64,000 bases of DNA from Siderastrea radians. Lineage: Eukaryota > Cnidaria > Anthozoa > Scleractinia > Rhizangiidae. Shown here in pieces: positions 40,851 through 53,816 of this stretch; positions within the stretch are counted from its first letter, which is position 1; every line of letters starts with the position of its first letter. Under the pieces are notes generated by a model. The model had not been told where the DNA came from. It saw nothing but the letters and a program-made list of their open reading frames with translations, and did not search any database. Position numbers and translations under genes: made by a program. The stretch is taken from positions 6,839,451 through 6,903,450 of the forward strand of contig OZ024897.1 of the NCBI GenBank assembly GCA_964017195.1. The letters are read 5' to 3'.

Positions 40851-41536
40851 TTGGCTGCAACTTGGATAACTTGGCTCCAGAGGATCTGTAATTAGATGCT
40901 TTTTGACGAGGTAGGGTGATTGACCCTGTGCACAACCTCCTCTGGAGGGCTGGGTCATCATTTTGTATTTTTTATATCATCATTTTTATTGTCATTTCTC
41001 ATTTTTCATATTATCATTTCTTATTTTAATATCTTGCTATTGCATGCTGAAAATGCCTTCTTGAGATTGTTGTTTTTAAGGAAATCAGGAAAACATACAT
41101 AGGTAGAGGCCAAGATGTTACCCACTGTAGAACTGGTATTCAAGTTCTCCAGTGTTCCATGTCAACTTTAGATCAAGAGGGTGTTAATATTGCTAATATA
41201 ATATTGTTAATGCTGTCAATATTGCTCATTTAAGTGCAATGGAGAACTCCAGAGTACAACAAATGCAAAGTCTTTCCACTCTTGTAGTCCATACATAAGT
41301 GAAACAGAGTTAACTGTTGAGAGACTTTTAAGTTGTCCCTTAATTGACCATGAAACTTGTTATACTTAACAATTTTCCCTACATCATCTACCCTGCTGCT
41401 TTACAGCTAGAAAGAAGCCAGCTGATAAATCATGTTACATTCAAAATATACATTGAAAGAGGGAGGGAGAATTTCTATGAATATTCTCAATGTTTAAGTG
41501 CATTGAGATTGAGGAATTCAGTGATCCCTAAGATAG
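40851..41536. other. AT-rich spacer, nothing recognised
   Basis: Only short open frames and no similarity to other window segments was noticed. Confidence 0.4.
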
Positions 41537-41756
41537 AACCCTTTAGGCCCTAACAGTGATGGAATTAAAAATTTCTCTTTATATCATCACTACCTATTCA
41601 AACACTCATGCCAAGTGATAAGAATAAAGGACGTGACTACCAAGGATAAGTCAGATGTCTTGACATTTAGAAACATTCTCCTTACTTTTTCCATAAGAAA
41701 TGTTTGGAGAACAGTACGGAGAATGTGCATTTTCATATCAGGGCTTAAAGGGTTAA
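41537..41756. mobile_element. MITE, CCTTTAAGCCCC family
   Basis: Ends AACCCTTTAGGCCC and AGGGCTTAAAGGGTTAA. The interior is more diverged than in the other copies. Confidence 0.7.
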
Positions 41757-41844
41757 AAGCTGAAGTTGTCTTTCAGAGTATCGAAATTGGGGTTTGTACA
41801 TTAGTCATGTTTCCATCAATAACAAATTTGTTGCCCCTGACTAT

Positions 41845-42130
41845 TAGAGCGCTTTTCAAATGAGTGTCGTAAAACCAAAACCAAAGTAATTACCCCAGCC
41901 AATCACAACAAACACAAATTACCCAATGAACCAATCAGAACTCGAAGCAAATACATGCAACCAGCGCCAAGCGCGGGAAAACGCGTGCGAGCAAGTGGCG
42001 ATTGGTTTGAGTTTTGCTTCTGATTGGTCGTGAAAGTGGCGCGAGATTTTTTAACCAATCGCAGAGCGAAGTAAAGCAAAACCAAAGCAAAACACGAATT
42101 ACTTTCGACACTCAATTGAAAACCGCTCTA
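41845..42130. mobile_element. MITE, AGAGCGCTTTTC family (copy 2)
   Basis: Same ends and interior as 13782-14077, with a deletion of about 10 bp around GCGAGC. Confidence 0.85.
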
Positions 42131-42447
42131 TGTGAGGTAATTAAGGTGGTACTTTAATAACACAGTTAAACAATTTACATGTTAATAATATTACACTTAA
42201 TTTACAAACTTTTGCTGACCATAAGTATCAACTGCAGAGACTAACAGATCAGAAGATCACATATTAAGACAAAGCAATATTATAATATCTACCGCAACCT
42301 CTATCTCTCCTCAAATTAAATGACTAATGGCACCAAGACGGCTATTGTAAACTTAACAAAAATTATTCCAGAATAAGTTTGTGTTGCTCATTACAGCCCA
42401 GGTTTTTAAGTATTAAACTAACCCAAGTTAGTGTTACTCTTTTTTTT

Positions 42448-43077
42448 AATCCATTGACTCCTGGACATTTTGCCAAAAAATGCCTTTAGAAGCGAGTCAA
42501 GCTGTTTTTAGGCCGCTGTTTAGCCGAAAAGAATCCAAACTGTCCAAAGCGTTGTTTACAAGTCGAGCACTGGACTAGCTTTTGTTTCTGGTGCCAAATT
42601 ACAGCTTCCAAAGTTTGGGCATGCGCAGAAAGCAAAATTTCGAGATAGTTGTTTTTCGAGAAAGTTTCGCTGCCCTTTCGTCTTTTACCTTTTGCTTTCT
42701 CCCCTCCCTGCTTCTTTTGCTTTTCTCTCCCCTCCTTTTTTTTGTTTTGTGGGGCATTTACTAGGCTACCTTTTGGTGGGAAAAGATTTTGCAAAATGTT
42801 CGAGGATCGTGAATTTTTTTTGAAGGAAGTACCAGTGGGTAGTGGGACAAGATTTTAATTGGAATTTTCTGCTCAAAGTTACACGGTTTTTTGCGTCTTT
42901 CTCTGGTCTGTTTGACTGAATCGCGCTCATTTGGGTATGGCTTGAAAGATCTCATCTCCCCGCACAAGGTAGTTGTCAAAGTTGTCCAGGACCGTTAAAA
43001 CTGATGACGTCACAAGTGGTACAAGGGACGTGGTTAAAGAAGAGCGGTTACGGGCGGTTCAGGGGTCAATGTGTTAA
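42448..43077. mobile_element. TIR element of about 630 bp
   Basis: Ends TAATCCATTGACTCCTGGAC and the inverted TTCAGGGGTCAATGTGTTA. The interior has short frames on both strands but nothing recognised. Confidence 0.6.
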
Positions 43078-43149
43078 TAATAAGGTAGTTTTAAAATTTG
43101 TTTGTCAATGTGGATACAAATGCTTCTTTTGTAATTCAACTTTGCCTGC

Positions 43150-43595
43150 TTTCAAACTAGAGAAGATTTTAAGACGGATTCCGCTCAACGTTCGAGCAAT
43201 AAGTGCAAAAAATATTTACCAAAAAACTACTCATAGCACGATAATATTTTCAATGCTATTTGAAACATCTCACTTTAATTCACTTCTCCAAGTGACCCCG
43301 TGATGAAATTCTCAAGCATTCTCGAGAAACTTAATGTCAAATCTCGTAAAAATGTGCTAAAAACGGGCGCCATTTTGTTTTGAACTGACATGAAGCATCT
43401 TTTTAATTGAAATATGGATAACTTCTAATCCAATTTTCTCTCACGGGGTCAGCCTGGGAGCAAAATTAACGATAAGTTCTTTTTATCCATTCTCAAAATG
43501 TAACCGTGCTGCAAGTATTTTTTTGGTAACTTAATTTTTACACTTATTGCTCGAACTTTGAGCGGAAATCATCTTAAACAAGACAAACCAAAACC
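43150..43595. repeat. Inverted repeat pair
   Basis: Arms of about 160-190 bp (43150-43345 and 43430-43595). TCGAGCAATAAGTGCAAAAA pairs with the inverted TTTTTACACTTATTGCTCGA, and CCCCGTGATGAAA pairs with CTCTCACGGGG. Confidence 0.7.
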
Positions 43596-43632
43596 TTAGT
43601 GAAATTTTAGTCCAGAGCCAATACCATTACAC

Positions 43633-43935
43633 CTGGGTTTTGAACAAGCAAGGGGGTTAGTTTCTAAAGAAACTGTGGTGCTGTGTCGGTGGGGTCATAA
43701 AACACAAAATTTTGGGTTTATCAACTGAGTTGATAAGGTAAATTGGCCACTGTATAGAGATTGAAAGCTGATGTTTCGAGCGTTAGCCCTTCCTCAGAAG
43801 GGCTAACAAATCTGATGTTCATCAGATTCGCTCTGACGAAGGGCTAATGCTCAAAACGTCAGCTTTCAATCTCTTTATGGTGGCCAATTTACCTTATCAA
43901 CTCAGTTGATAAATCCAAAATTTTGGGTTTTGAAC
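43633..43935. mobile_element. Foldback copy of the repeat next to NDUFS8 exon 4
   Basis: Minus-sense copy of the 2885-3107 repeat (AAGCAAGGGGGTTAG, CGGTGGGGTCAT) joined to a plus-sense half. The two halves form a hairpin around CAACTGAGTTGATAAGG and TTAGCCCTT. Confidence 0.75.
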
Positions 43936-44734
43936 AACCTGGCCCAGCTTAATGAGTTTCATGTTTATTCTGATTCTAATCATCAGATTTAACACTCCAC
44001 GACAAATGGAAACACCCACAGCTGGGTACCTGGGTGAAACTATTGGCTTACAGCTACAGACACTTGAGAGGAAGACAAACCAGCACTGGCCAGTGAGGCT
44101 CTCAGCCTCACTGCTACAACAGGTAAAGAGGACATGTATGTGGCACCCTTGGTGTCTGCATGGCATAAGTGACATGTAAGAAAAATTTTGATTGATTCTA
44201 ATCAATGAAAAAATGCTCCAAATATGCCCAGTTTTAAATGCACTGCCAAATTCTTTAACATTGATTGAGCCACCTTAACTTTTTTGCTCGATTTGATGTC
44301 TGTGTTGTTATGAGTTTAGTGATTTTTGATGAAAGTTTCCCTTTGTTTTGATGGTGCCCTTCAAACTGTAGTGGTCACTGTTATTGTTTATACTTTAGCA
44401 ATAAAAAAATTAATAAAGACAAAAAAACAAAACATGTTAAAGACTTGGAAGTTTACTTCAGAGAAGTCAGAAAGTTTCCTCAGTGTAGTATTGCGCCTAT
44501 TTTTGTTGTGCTACTTCATTTTACTTAATGGTATAAATTGCTTCTTTGATAACCTTTTTAAGTAGCTCTCTGGTTGTCTTCTGTGATGTCAGACCTGTAA
44601 ACATTCCTCAAATCTGAAATTATTCAAAATTTAAAATGAAGGCAAATATGTAGAATATTACAGCATAATAATAACTGTAAGTTATTAAAAAACAACAATT
44701 ATTATAGGTATTTTATTTTCCCAACTTTCATCGC
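43936..44734. other. No gene recognised
   Basis: AT-rich. Open frames of 75-102 codons on either strand overlap each other and resemble no family known to me. Confidence 0.35.
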
Positions 44735-45480
44735 TTTATTTCATGAACAGGCAGGATATTCTGCTTGACGTAACTGTGAAGTCTACTATTCATCAGTGGT
44801 GTCTGAGAGTTGCTTTCATGGGGGAATCTGCCTGGATGGAAAAAATCAAGCAAGGTATGGAAAATTCCACATCAACTTAAACCTAAATCAAGGGCATCAA
44901 TATCTTTTCTAGTATCTACACTATCTATCAAAGTAACTGGCTCTCAAGATAGTCACAGCTCAGAGAAAATTATCCCCAGCTGACGTGGCTCTTATTGATG
45001 GCCCCACTATGCGATCTACTGTGAGTCCTAAGTCTTTGTTGCCTGGATGGTCAACAGCACTCTGAATGATAGCTGTATTTAGTTCTCACAACTTTGATTG
45101 TTTTATTTTGTAAACAGGTGGAATATTCTGCTTGATGTCATTTATTGTGGAGTTTACCATTCATCGGTGGTGTCTGGGAGTTACCACCATGCCGAATCTG
45201 CCTGGAAGGAAAAAATATCAATTCTAGCAAGGTATGGAAAATTCTACATCGACTTAAACCTAAATCAACCCTGTCAATACCTTCTGAAGTATCTTTCAGA
45301 GAAATGGAAAATCAGCTGGGGATTCACTGCCTTGATCATTATCTATCATAGTAACTGAGGCTTAAAATGGTCACAGCTGAGGGAAAAATATCCCCAGCTG
45401 AAATGGCTCTTATTGATGGCCATGCTAAGTGATCTGTCCTAAAAGACTTTTTTTTTTCTGGATAGCCAGCAGCACTCTGG
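44735..45480 (+). repeat. 366-bp tandem duplication
   Basis: Two copies (about 44735-45100 and 45101-45480) share ATTCTGCTTGA, GAATCTGCCTGGA, GCAAGGTATGGAAAATTC and TATTGATGGCC. Each copy has an ACAGG acceptor-like and a CAAG|GTATGG donor-like word at the same places, but no conserved protein is visible. Confidence 0.75.
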
Positions 45481-46621
45481 AAAATTATTACTCACCTGAC
45501 AACTTCAATCTCTTTCTTTTTGCATGTACATCTGCAAGTGTTGCAAGAATAAAATATTCCAATAATTAATCAACTGGAAGACTTTTGACTATCTTATTTT
45601 TACTATTTTTTTTAGGATCTGAGAAAAACTGCAGCAAAGGACCATTAACCCAGACAAGCACCTATAATATGCACCCCAGATGGAGGTTAGGAGAGTCTTC
45701 AACAGGATATGGACTAAATGAGACTACAAAATACAAAATAATTACTTACTGGTAATATGGAATATTGTATTTAGGTTAACAGGTTCATTTGTTCTGTAGT
45801 TACATGTAGCAAGTCAGACACAGAAGATCATGGACAAGTGAGGAATGCTATGTTAAGGATAATTTTGAGTCCTTACTTTCAGTTTCCAGAGCCTTAGCAA
45901 TTTAGTAGACCGAGCCCAGCAGGTCAAAGGAATACGGTCCATAGGGCTGGGATTTTTTCCCCATTTTATACCATGACAAGCGTGGTGGGGTTTTTCATCC
46001 TGTGGATGCTTGTTTCGTATTCCTTTAAGAAACTTTTGTATTACTATGAGTGAATGTACATTTTTCACAAACCAGAAATTATAATTGAACTGTGTGGCCT
46101 GCAGTGAGCAAGCTTTGATCTCAGATACTGTAATGTTTGATCAGATGATAAATTTCTGTTCCACAAATTATTTGCTCTCTTTATACCAGGGTATAATGTT
46201 GGGGATACTGGCAAACTTCTGAAGGAACCTAAGAAGTGCTGGGGTACTCATGCAAAGGACTAGCAGCCCATCAAGGGGGAGTAGTAAAGTACTCGTAGTT
46301 TCTTTGTACAACAAAGACAGACTCTGGTCTTTATTGTACAAATATCTCTGAGATATTTGGCAGCCTTGTGTTCCACTGGGCATCCTAATGTACAAGAATG
46401 GGACAGACTAGTAACCTAACCTTAAACTAGGAGCAAACAAAAACACTAAAACAACAACACTCAGAACTATACTAGTTGCCTGTGGCTCAAGGAATTGCAT
46501 TTATCATATCAACAACTTAAGAACATGAGGTCATATAATAATTATTATTATTTTAAATAACTACCCGTTTGTGATCCCTTTAGAATTTCCTTTCACGAGG
46601 TCATTATAAAAGAGGTCAAAT
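45481..46621. other. No gene recognised
   Basis: Two minus-strand frames of 71 and 75 codons (45853-46068 and 46168-46395) look weakly protein-like and may be transposon remains. Neither was recognised. Confidence 0.3.
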
Positions 46622-46793
46622 TATAGGACATTTGGACAATGGTGCCATTTGACTACAACTACCAGAATTCATTCCGTTTTCCTTTGTTATTCAAGTCTTG
46701 TAATCTCGGTGGAGTTTAGATGACAAGAGCTCTACAAAATGACAAACTGAAGGGTTCTGAGTCTGTCTGATACCATTGTCCAAATGTCCTATA
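46622..46793. mobile_element. Small TIR element
   Basis: Ends TATAGGACATTTGGACAATG and the inverted CATTGTCCAAATGTCCTATA form a 20-bp inverted repeat around about 130 bp. Confidence 0.85.
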
Positions 46794-47071
46794 GTTCTAT
46801 TCCTTCATGAAAAACCCTTTAACAAATAAAGGATCCCCATGCAATGACCCCATGCATTTTCTTGAGCTCAGGTTTTAGGTATATTTTTGAGTCAGTCTGA
46901 TCAAAATTACTTTCAAACAAACGTAAGCCTTTAGCCTAGCAACTGAACTGATTTTAAAATTTGCAAATTATTTACCAAGGAAGTTGAGGGGTGCCTGTTC
47001 CATTCTTGTAGATCTGGAGTTTAGTGGTTCACCAGCTCGTCATTTCTCTTTTGGTTTTTGTGCTGTGAAAC

Positions 47072-47574
47072 CCTGGTAGAAATACTAACATAGAGGGTCC
47101 TGTGGGATCATGTTAGATTCCACAGGATCCTTACCTACTGGATCCTAAATGGCAGTAATCCTTATAATGATTTATAGGATCCTACTCAGGATCCTATAAA
47201 TCTTAGAGGACCCTGCGCAAGATCCTATTTAAGATTTTATAGCATCCTACAAGATCCTACATAGGATCCTGTGTGATCCTATGGGGTCCTAAATATGACA
47301 CTGTGGAATAATAGACATATTCACAGAATATAATAAAAACAATGTTTAAAAATTGGGGAAAATGATTTTAAAAAAGTTTAAGAAATGCTGAATGTTTTTT
47401 ATCATTAAGATCATCATCACTCTGACGATGATCTTAAGATCAAAAGCATTTACAATAGCATTTTAAACTTTTTAAAACATTTTACCTAATTTTTAAACAT
47501 ACTGTGGAATATGATATAGGATCCTATATAATCCTATCATGATCCCATCAAGATTCTGTAGCATTTCTACCAGG
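47072..47574. mobile_element. TIR element rich in GGATCC palindromes
   Basis: Ends CCTGGTAGAAATACTA and GCATTTCTACCAGG. The arms repeat AGGATCCT and variants about a dozen times, around a centre where GATCATCATCACTC faces GACGATGATC and GTTTAAAAATTGGGG faces an inverted counterpart. Confidence 0.75.
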
Positions 47575-47596
47575 AAAGTGAGGAGCATAATTATTA

Positions 47597-47820
47597 CTCT
47601 CCCCTGGTTGGGATGATAGTCCATGGCAGGGCCACTACAACATTTTACGAGGTTCCGCTAGTGGTTTGCTCTTACTCATCCATTATCCCTGGGAGAAGAG
47701 AGACAACATGGAAAAACTTTCTTGTCTTAGCATGCGACACAATGGCCATCAGTGATGAGGACTAGAATCATAGATCTTCACATCAAATTCTTGCAAACTG
47801 CTGATTACACTGCCACCTTA
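47597..47820. repeat. SINE-like repeat (diverged copy)
   Basis: CCCCTGGTTGGGATGATAGT and CCCTGGGAGAAGAGAGACAA match the layout of 39737-40022. Confidence 0.4.
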
Positions 47821-49636
47821 ACGTTAAGAGTTGTAATGCATAACCTGAATTGTCAACTGCCTTTGTTCCTTCAATGCAGAAAATTATGAGTTTTAAGGGC
47901 ATTAGGAAGAACTGACACTCAAGGTACATGTATGAATCAAGTCAAATCATTACAATTAGGAGCACTACAACAATGGGTGACATAAGACTTGGAACACTAG
48001 TTGATCATTCTATGTTCAGTTTCTCAAGGCATAGCAATCTGAAGATAAGACGTGAAGGTAAAACATGCATCTTTTCTCCGCAATGTCCTGAAAAGGCATT
48101 TTGTTGCCCATGATTGTAGCACTTCTTTAAATGCAAAAACTGTAATTTACACTACACAGAAAGTTGTTTTTAATTACATTGAATTGGAACACCTTAACTC
48201 TTCTTGACTGATGCTTACAAGGCTAACAGAACAAGCTAGCAGTAATCTACTAAATGCAGACTAATACATATGAAAAGTTTAAGAAGTTCCAAGTAAACTG
48301 CTTTTTTTTATATATAACAAAATTTGGTATTAGACTTAACTTTAGGAGAACCTTTGGTAGACATTAAATAAATAAATACAAATGAATATTGTAAACTACG
48401 TTATTAAAGGTAGAATTTTGGCAGAATTAATGAGCTGGTGTTATGTCTTTGTATTTGACTTTGAAGGGACAATTCAGAAAACTTGGGAAACTCGCATATA
48501 AATTAAGTGACCAGTGCTTTTTTCCTGGGTAGAGAGCACCAAATGAGGGATTTTCCGTGCGAAATTAGCAGGAGCCATGCTCAAGGAGAAATATTTGTGC
48601 TTGGAATCATGAATTTTTGGTATGTGGTGCTAGTTTTAAATCAAAACCTATACCATAAACACCGTCGTATAAGCCGCACTCGCAGATAAGCCGTACCCCG
48701 AGTTTAGAAGCTCAAGATTTGGAAAAAAAATTTTTGTCAAAAATTCATAGGCGAGTCATTTCATTTAATGAACATATTGGCTGAAGTGACGTCCTTTTCA
48801 CTACGGATCGGTGATTCAATTTCTAGTCTGAATAAGACTCAAACACACATTTTTATCCTTATCACAAGTATCAATTGCCACTATTGTCCATATTCCGTAG
48901 TGAAAGCTGCTTGGAAAAGTAGTAGCCAACAACTACAGGTAAATTGTTTAAAATGACCAGCACATGAAAACAAGTCCATAAGCTGCAAGTTTTACCGACC
49001 TTCAAAGGTTGGGTGTTCGTGACTTTTCTTATTGGAGCCATCTTTGCCAACAGGCAGGAGAAAGAAACAGCCTGGGAAGGAGTTTTTAAGTTTTGAACAT
49101 AACAAAGGGTGCATTTATGTTCACCGTGAAACTCTTGAGTGCTTTCTATTTGTATGGAAACACCGGTGGTTCTGGTGGAAACAGTCCTTTCACTGGAATT
49201 TTTTACTGAAAAGAGGAACACCTTCAAGAGATATATTCCTCTTTTTGTTTTTGCCCGAATTATCAGAATATCACTACCATTTGCATCGTCACACTAGTAC
49301 CATGGCTCCTTGATGAAATACACAGTTTGTTTGCAAAAAAATTATTAATCAGTGCTGTTCCATCGGCAGAAAATTTCTGATCAGTTTTCCATACAAACGG
49401 AAGCACTCTGTGACTTGCTCTTTTCCTCTCTATAAGAAACAACACTTGATAATATGGTGCTCAAATACCATCCTGCTTTAGTCTGATAACAAGAACGACC
49501 AATAAGGCTCGAACTTACAGAGTAAATCATCTATTTGGGGTTTTGAGGAGTCTATAGAAAATTCTATTCACAAGAATCAACATAAATCAAAGGGGATCTC
49601 CCTTCATGTTGAAATTTATATCATTAATTATCCTCT
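47821..49636. other. No gene recognised
   Basis: Only overlapping short frames on both strands. A short repeat-like block CCGTCGTATAAGCCGCACTC is at about 48661. Confidence 0.35.
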
Positions 49637-49771
49637 AAGGTGCGGGATTGCAGAAAAACGCCGCACACTTATTTGCATCTCATTGAATAACAAAAGAATA
49701 ACAAAACAGTACATTTGTTATATGCCTCGTTCTTTTAAACTCTGAATTAATTTTCCGCAATCCCGCACCTC
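49637..49771. mobile_element. Small TIR element
   Basis: AAGGTGCGGGATTGCAGAAA and the inverted TTTTCCGCAATCCCGCACCT flank about 95 bp. Confidence 0.8.
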
Positions 49772-50030
49772 ACTCTAATTATCAGGCTGTCACGCACTAT
49801 ATTTGATTTCGAAAACTTAGGAATTCATGTCAGTGGATCCTGGGACAGTACCAAAAAAAGGAATATTTACCTGCCATGAAGATGCCCTCAGTGTCCTCCT
49901 TCGCATTTTACTCCAACGCGCAACGCGCGCAAAACCTGCCATTCACCCCGCCATTTTGATTTTTTAACGAGTGGAATCTGGGGAGAGGGACCTAAGTCCA
50001 GGCCCCACTTACCCTAGCCCGGGTTTATTC

Positions 50031-50102
50031 TAGCCTCCCACGTAGTCGTTTTGAGGAGAGTCGTAATACGACTCTCCTAAAAACGACTGCGTGGGAGGCT
50101 AG
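50031..50102. mobile_element. 72-bp near-perfect hairpin
   Basis: TAGCCTCCCACGTAGTCGTT pairs with AACGACTGCGTGGGAGGCTA around AGAGTCGTAATACGACTCT. Confidence 0.85.
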
Positions 50103-53100
50103 GTTTATTCACGCACCGTTATTTCCTCTCTCCATTTTTTTGTTGTTGTTGTTTTTTTCGCTTTTCTTACGATCCACGACTGGTTACGGTTCTCGTGCAT
50201 CTGTTATTTTCCTTTCATTAAACTCAGTTCTATGCCAGATTTTGACAGAGATCTTCAAATTTAATTAAATATCTGCCAGTGATATAATTATTTGAGGCCG
50301 TGAGCTCCTTGACTATAAGCAGTCTTTGTTTTCGCTCAGGGATATTCAGTGACGCGTGGAACATGACGTCCAGGTGAGAGAGAGAGATGTTTTATTTGCC
50401 CCATTCAATATTTTTACAACAATGTAAATTATCTGATATATACTTAGGAGCAGGAGTTCTCAACAAACCCTTATGGGCTTACAAGGAGAACCCCTGTTAC
50501 AAATTTGTTGATAGTTTCATCTATTTTACATGACTATATTTTATATTTAGGTCTATTAATTGTCTCTTTTCAGTCCCTTACAATATTTTCGAATCATTAA
50601 TCACATAACTTTTAATCGTTTTCTAGAAATTCATTCACGCGCCATGGTGCGTTTTGCGTTCTCTCCTTGCATACGGTGAAATTTGAATTAACCAATCAGC
50701 ATTCAGTAGGCGGGAAAAACTGTGGTGTCCTGACGTCATGCAGATTTTGTGCTCTTCGCTTCGATTTCTGCTTGATCAGCGAAAGTTTATACTGTGGAGA
50801 TGCGGTTTTATTTCAACGTTTTCTTCAAATTAACCGCTTGCCTTACTTCAATTTATGAAAGCCACAACTGTTTGCAATTATATGGGCTGGATGAGCAACC
50901 AGAATCGATTCAAAACTTTTTTCTGCGGCGGGAGACATCGCTAACTGGACTTGAATGCGAAGGAGGCTATAAAGGTTTTCCACTTGTCCTACTGAATATC
51001 AATTTTCACAAGAAACTTCACATCCCTTTCACTCTCCTTGCCATCGTTTATCACATGGCTGTCTGCTAACTGAGCAGCTCTGAGTAGCGTCGGGTACAAT
51101 CCGTCTTCTGTCCTTGTAAAGATCTTCGGTCACTTCATACTTGTTTTCATCGTGTACTTCATGTCTGGTTTTAATTCACACCAACTTCCAACTTCCAGCT
51201 GTGATTGCCTGCTGTCAACGAGATTGGTCTTATCGCTTAGGGAAAAATGTTCCCGTTCATCAGATCAGAGATACATTATGAATGTTTGACAAATTTGATC
51301 TACAGTCGTTGTATGGTTGCGCTACACAGCTCATGCTTCAATTTGGAAATAGGCAAGTTTGTATAATTTTCCACATACCCGGAGACAAACGAAAAGCCCT
51401 TTTTGGAATTTGGAGCTTCCTTGTGTCATCGTAACAGCAAAAGGCTCGTGGTGAAAGGCTGCAGAAAATTTACTTTTCTTCTCAAAAGACAAAACTCACC
51501 TGAAATTCAGGCCAAGCAAAACAAAGAAAACATGCGGACCGCCAAGGAAACGACACTTTCGCTTGCTTTATTCACCACGGAAAGTTAAAATAATTATTTC
51601 CTAGCCCGTCTTTATAAGTGGGTAATTAACTTGACTAACTGGATTGGAACGGTAATTGCAGGAACAAAGCTTATTTAGTCAAATATCGATATGCTTATTT
51701 TTTCTCGCTTCAATTTCCACTCCAGATAAGGTATGTATCCTTCAAAACTTGCAATCAATCGACTTTTACAGACAGAGAGCAAAGAGAGGCAAATGTGTAA
51801 TTTCTCACGAAATTTCAAGATTTAAATTGTTATAATTAAAAGGAACAAACTAGGAAAGAACGAAAGAAAGAACTACTCTAGGATTCAGGCAGGAGGAGTT
51901 TATTCAAAAAGGAGAAGTGAAAGTAATTTTAAAAGAGCAAAATGCAGGTCAAGCGGTCCTGCATCAGTCCGCAGTACCGAAAGAGATTTGGAATTATAAA
52001 ACTTTGCGTTACGTCGGATTCGTTGCAAAAAGGAAGAACCGATAATCACAGGCGACTCTAAGAGATGAAGGTGTTCTTTAGAAACCAATTAAAAAATTTA
52101 TGATCCGGCTGTTTAGTGTAAGCTTATTTCTTGGGTGGTAGTTGCATTATTAAAGCTATGTAAACGTGCCTTTAGAAACTTGGGCGGCTTAAATCCGAAA
52201 ATGGGAGAGTGTGATAATTTTTCCTTTCTCAACAAGCACTCGTAACGCCATTCAACTTGTAACGATGCTAATGTCGCTTCAACTTTTGTTTTGTAGATCA
52301 TACAAAACCGCTAAAAGTCTTACTGGAATTAGCTGTTTTGTAGCTCTCATGATGGCGTTGTTGTTTCTCCGAATCTGATCCCAGTGGGGCCCGCTGGAAG
52401 TAGAGCAGGTCGAGTCAACTCTTCTGATATAAGGAATAAATTCTGGTGTAATATTACGGTTTTAGACGGTTTTAGTCGTCATCTTGTCACTCTTCTTATC
52501 CTTTAAACAATGCACACTTTTAATCCAACACAAGCTACACAAAACGCAAACGCTAGCAGCTTCGATCTTCGTACTAATTTTTACCTTTCTTGCAAGCGCG
52601 ACAATACAATACTATTGGAAAATACCCTGCCTTTGAATGGATCGAGAACCCTATATAGCTTCAGGCGCTATAAACTCTTGCTTTTGCTTACAGACACAAA
52701 ATACTGGGGTTTCCTCTGTTTTTAGTCGTAGTATTCTGAACCGTAACCGAGAACGCTGACAGAAAACCACGGTTTTGACTGCCGCTAGTATCGCGGGCGC
52801 AGTTGCCGTATGCAAGGGCTGGTGTGATCCAATCAACTGCATTGGTCTGCATTCCGTATCCTTTCCAGGTTTGCCTGCGTAGCCAACCTCATCCCCAGGG
52901 TCTTCTCGCTTTTCAAAGTGGCGGCGGCTCGGGAAAGCGAGAAGACCCTGGGGACGCGGTTGCTGCGTACTGAGGTGTAAACGAAGAAGGGAGAAAGGGG
53001 AAGCGAGAACGCGGGAGAAAATTGCGGGACTGGGAGCTAGAGTCCCTATCTCCCAGAACCCCATTTTTCTTCCGCGTTCTTTCTCCCCTTCAGGGGGCCC

Positions 53101-53816
53101 AGACAATAAGTTTGTGTTACACAGTTTGAAATAATTATAGTAAATGCATGGGATTTACCGTCAGTTTCATCCTATCGCGACGTATCGCTAAATATATGTA
53201 TGAACCAATGTTAAATAAACGTTAAATTAACTCACATGTCGTGTGTTGTTGCCCTTTACCCTCAGAAATGGTATTTATAGCGATTTCGAAGGGTTTTGAG
53301 TTCGCCGTGGAATGTCACACTGGGTCTCCTGTGGCTCCCCTTCCCCTTCCCGGCGTTTACACCTGCTACGCAGGCTATTTCCAGGGGTGCACAATTTTTT
53401 GTGTGATTAGTGCACGCTAGGAGCGCACGGGGCTCCTGTGCTTGCACGTTCTGAACCTGGTTGGCTTTCTTTGGCTGAGCTGTTCAGATTGTGCAATCCC
53501 AAGGAAAACCAGTTTGGAAAACCAAATTATGATGAAAAGAGCCTGATTGCAAGTGAAAAGTGTCAGCGACATGGTGGGAGGGGGCTAGTGGATTAATTAA
53601 TTATCCAATATACCCAAATATTTTCTGTTGTAAACGTATACTAGTTTTTTAAGATTTCTTTTATATAAGACAAATGACATTCTAAATATATGTGAAAGCA
53701 CTGTAAACCCAATTCCCCCCACTCCACCCCCGCCCCGCCATTTGCACGTATACCCGAAACCCCTGACCGGCACTAATCGGCTAGTTCCCAGGCTTTCAAT
53801 CTTCGCGGTAAACAAA
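50103..53816. other. Intergenic, no gene supported
   Basis: Short frames only. One at about 50797-51069 begins MRFYFNVFFKLTACLTSIYE and could be a signal peptide, but nothing supports it further. A hairpin lies at 52868-52972, and CTGCTACGCAGGCT-type transposon ends are at about 53352. The SRRD promoter should be just left of 53817. Confidence 0.4.
52868..52972. repeat. Hairpin repeat
   Basis: CCCCAGGGTCTTCTCGCTTT pairs with AAGCGAGAAGACCCTGGGG across a GC-rich loop. Related words occur at 56575 and 56880. Confidence 0.75.

Noticed and set aside
50797..51069. Possible secreted protein starting MRFYFNVFFKLTACL
   Set aside because: The hydrophobic start is plausible, but there is no splice, motif or context support and the rest matches nothing known.
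52651..53106. 151-codon minus-strand open frame
   Set aside because: It overlaps the GCGAGAAGACCCTGG hairpin repeat and transposon ends, and has no recognisable domain.
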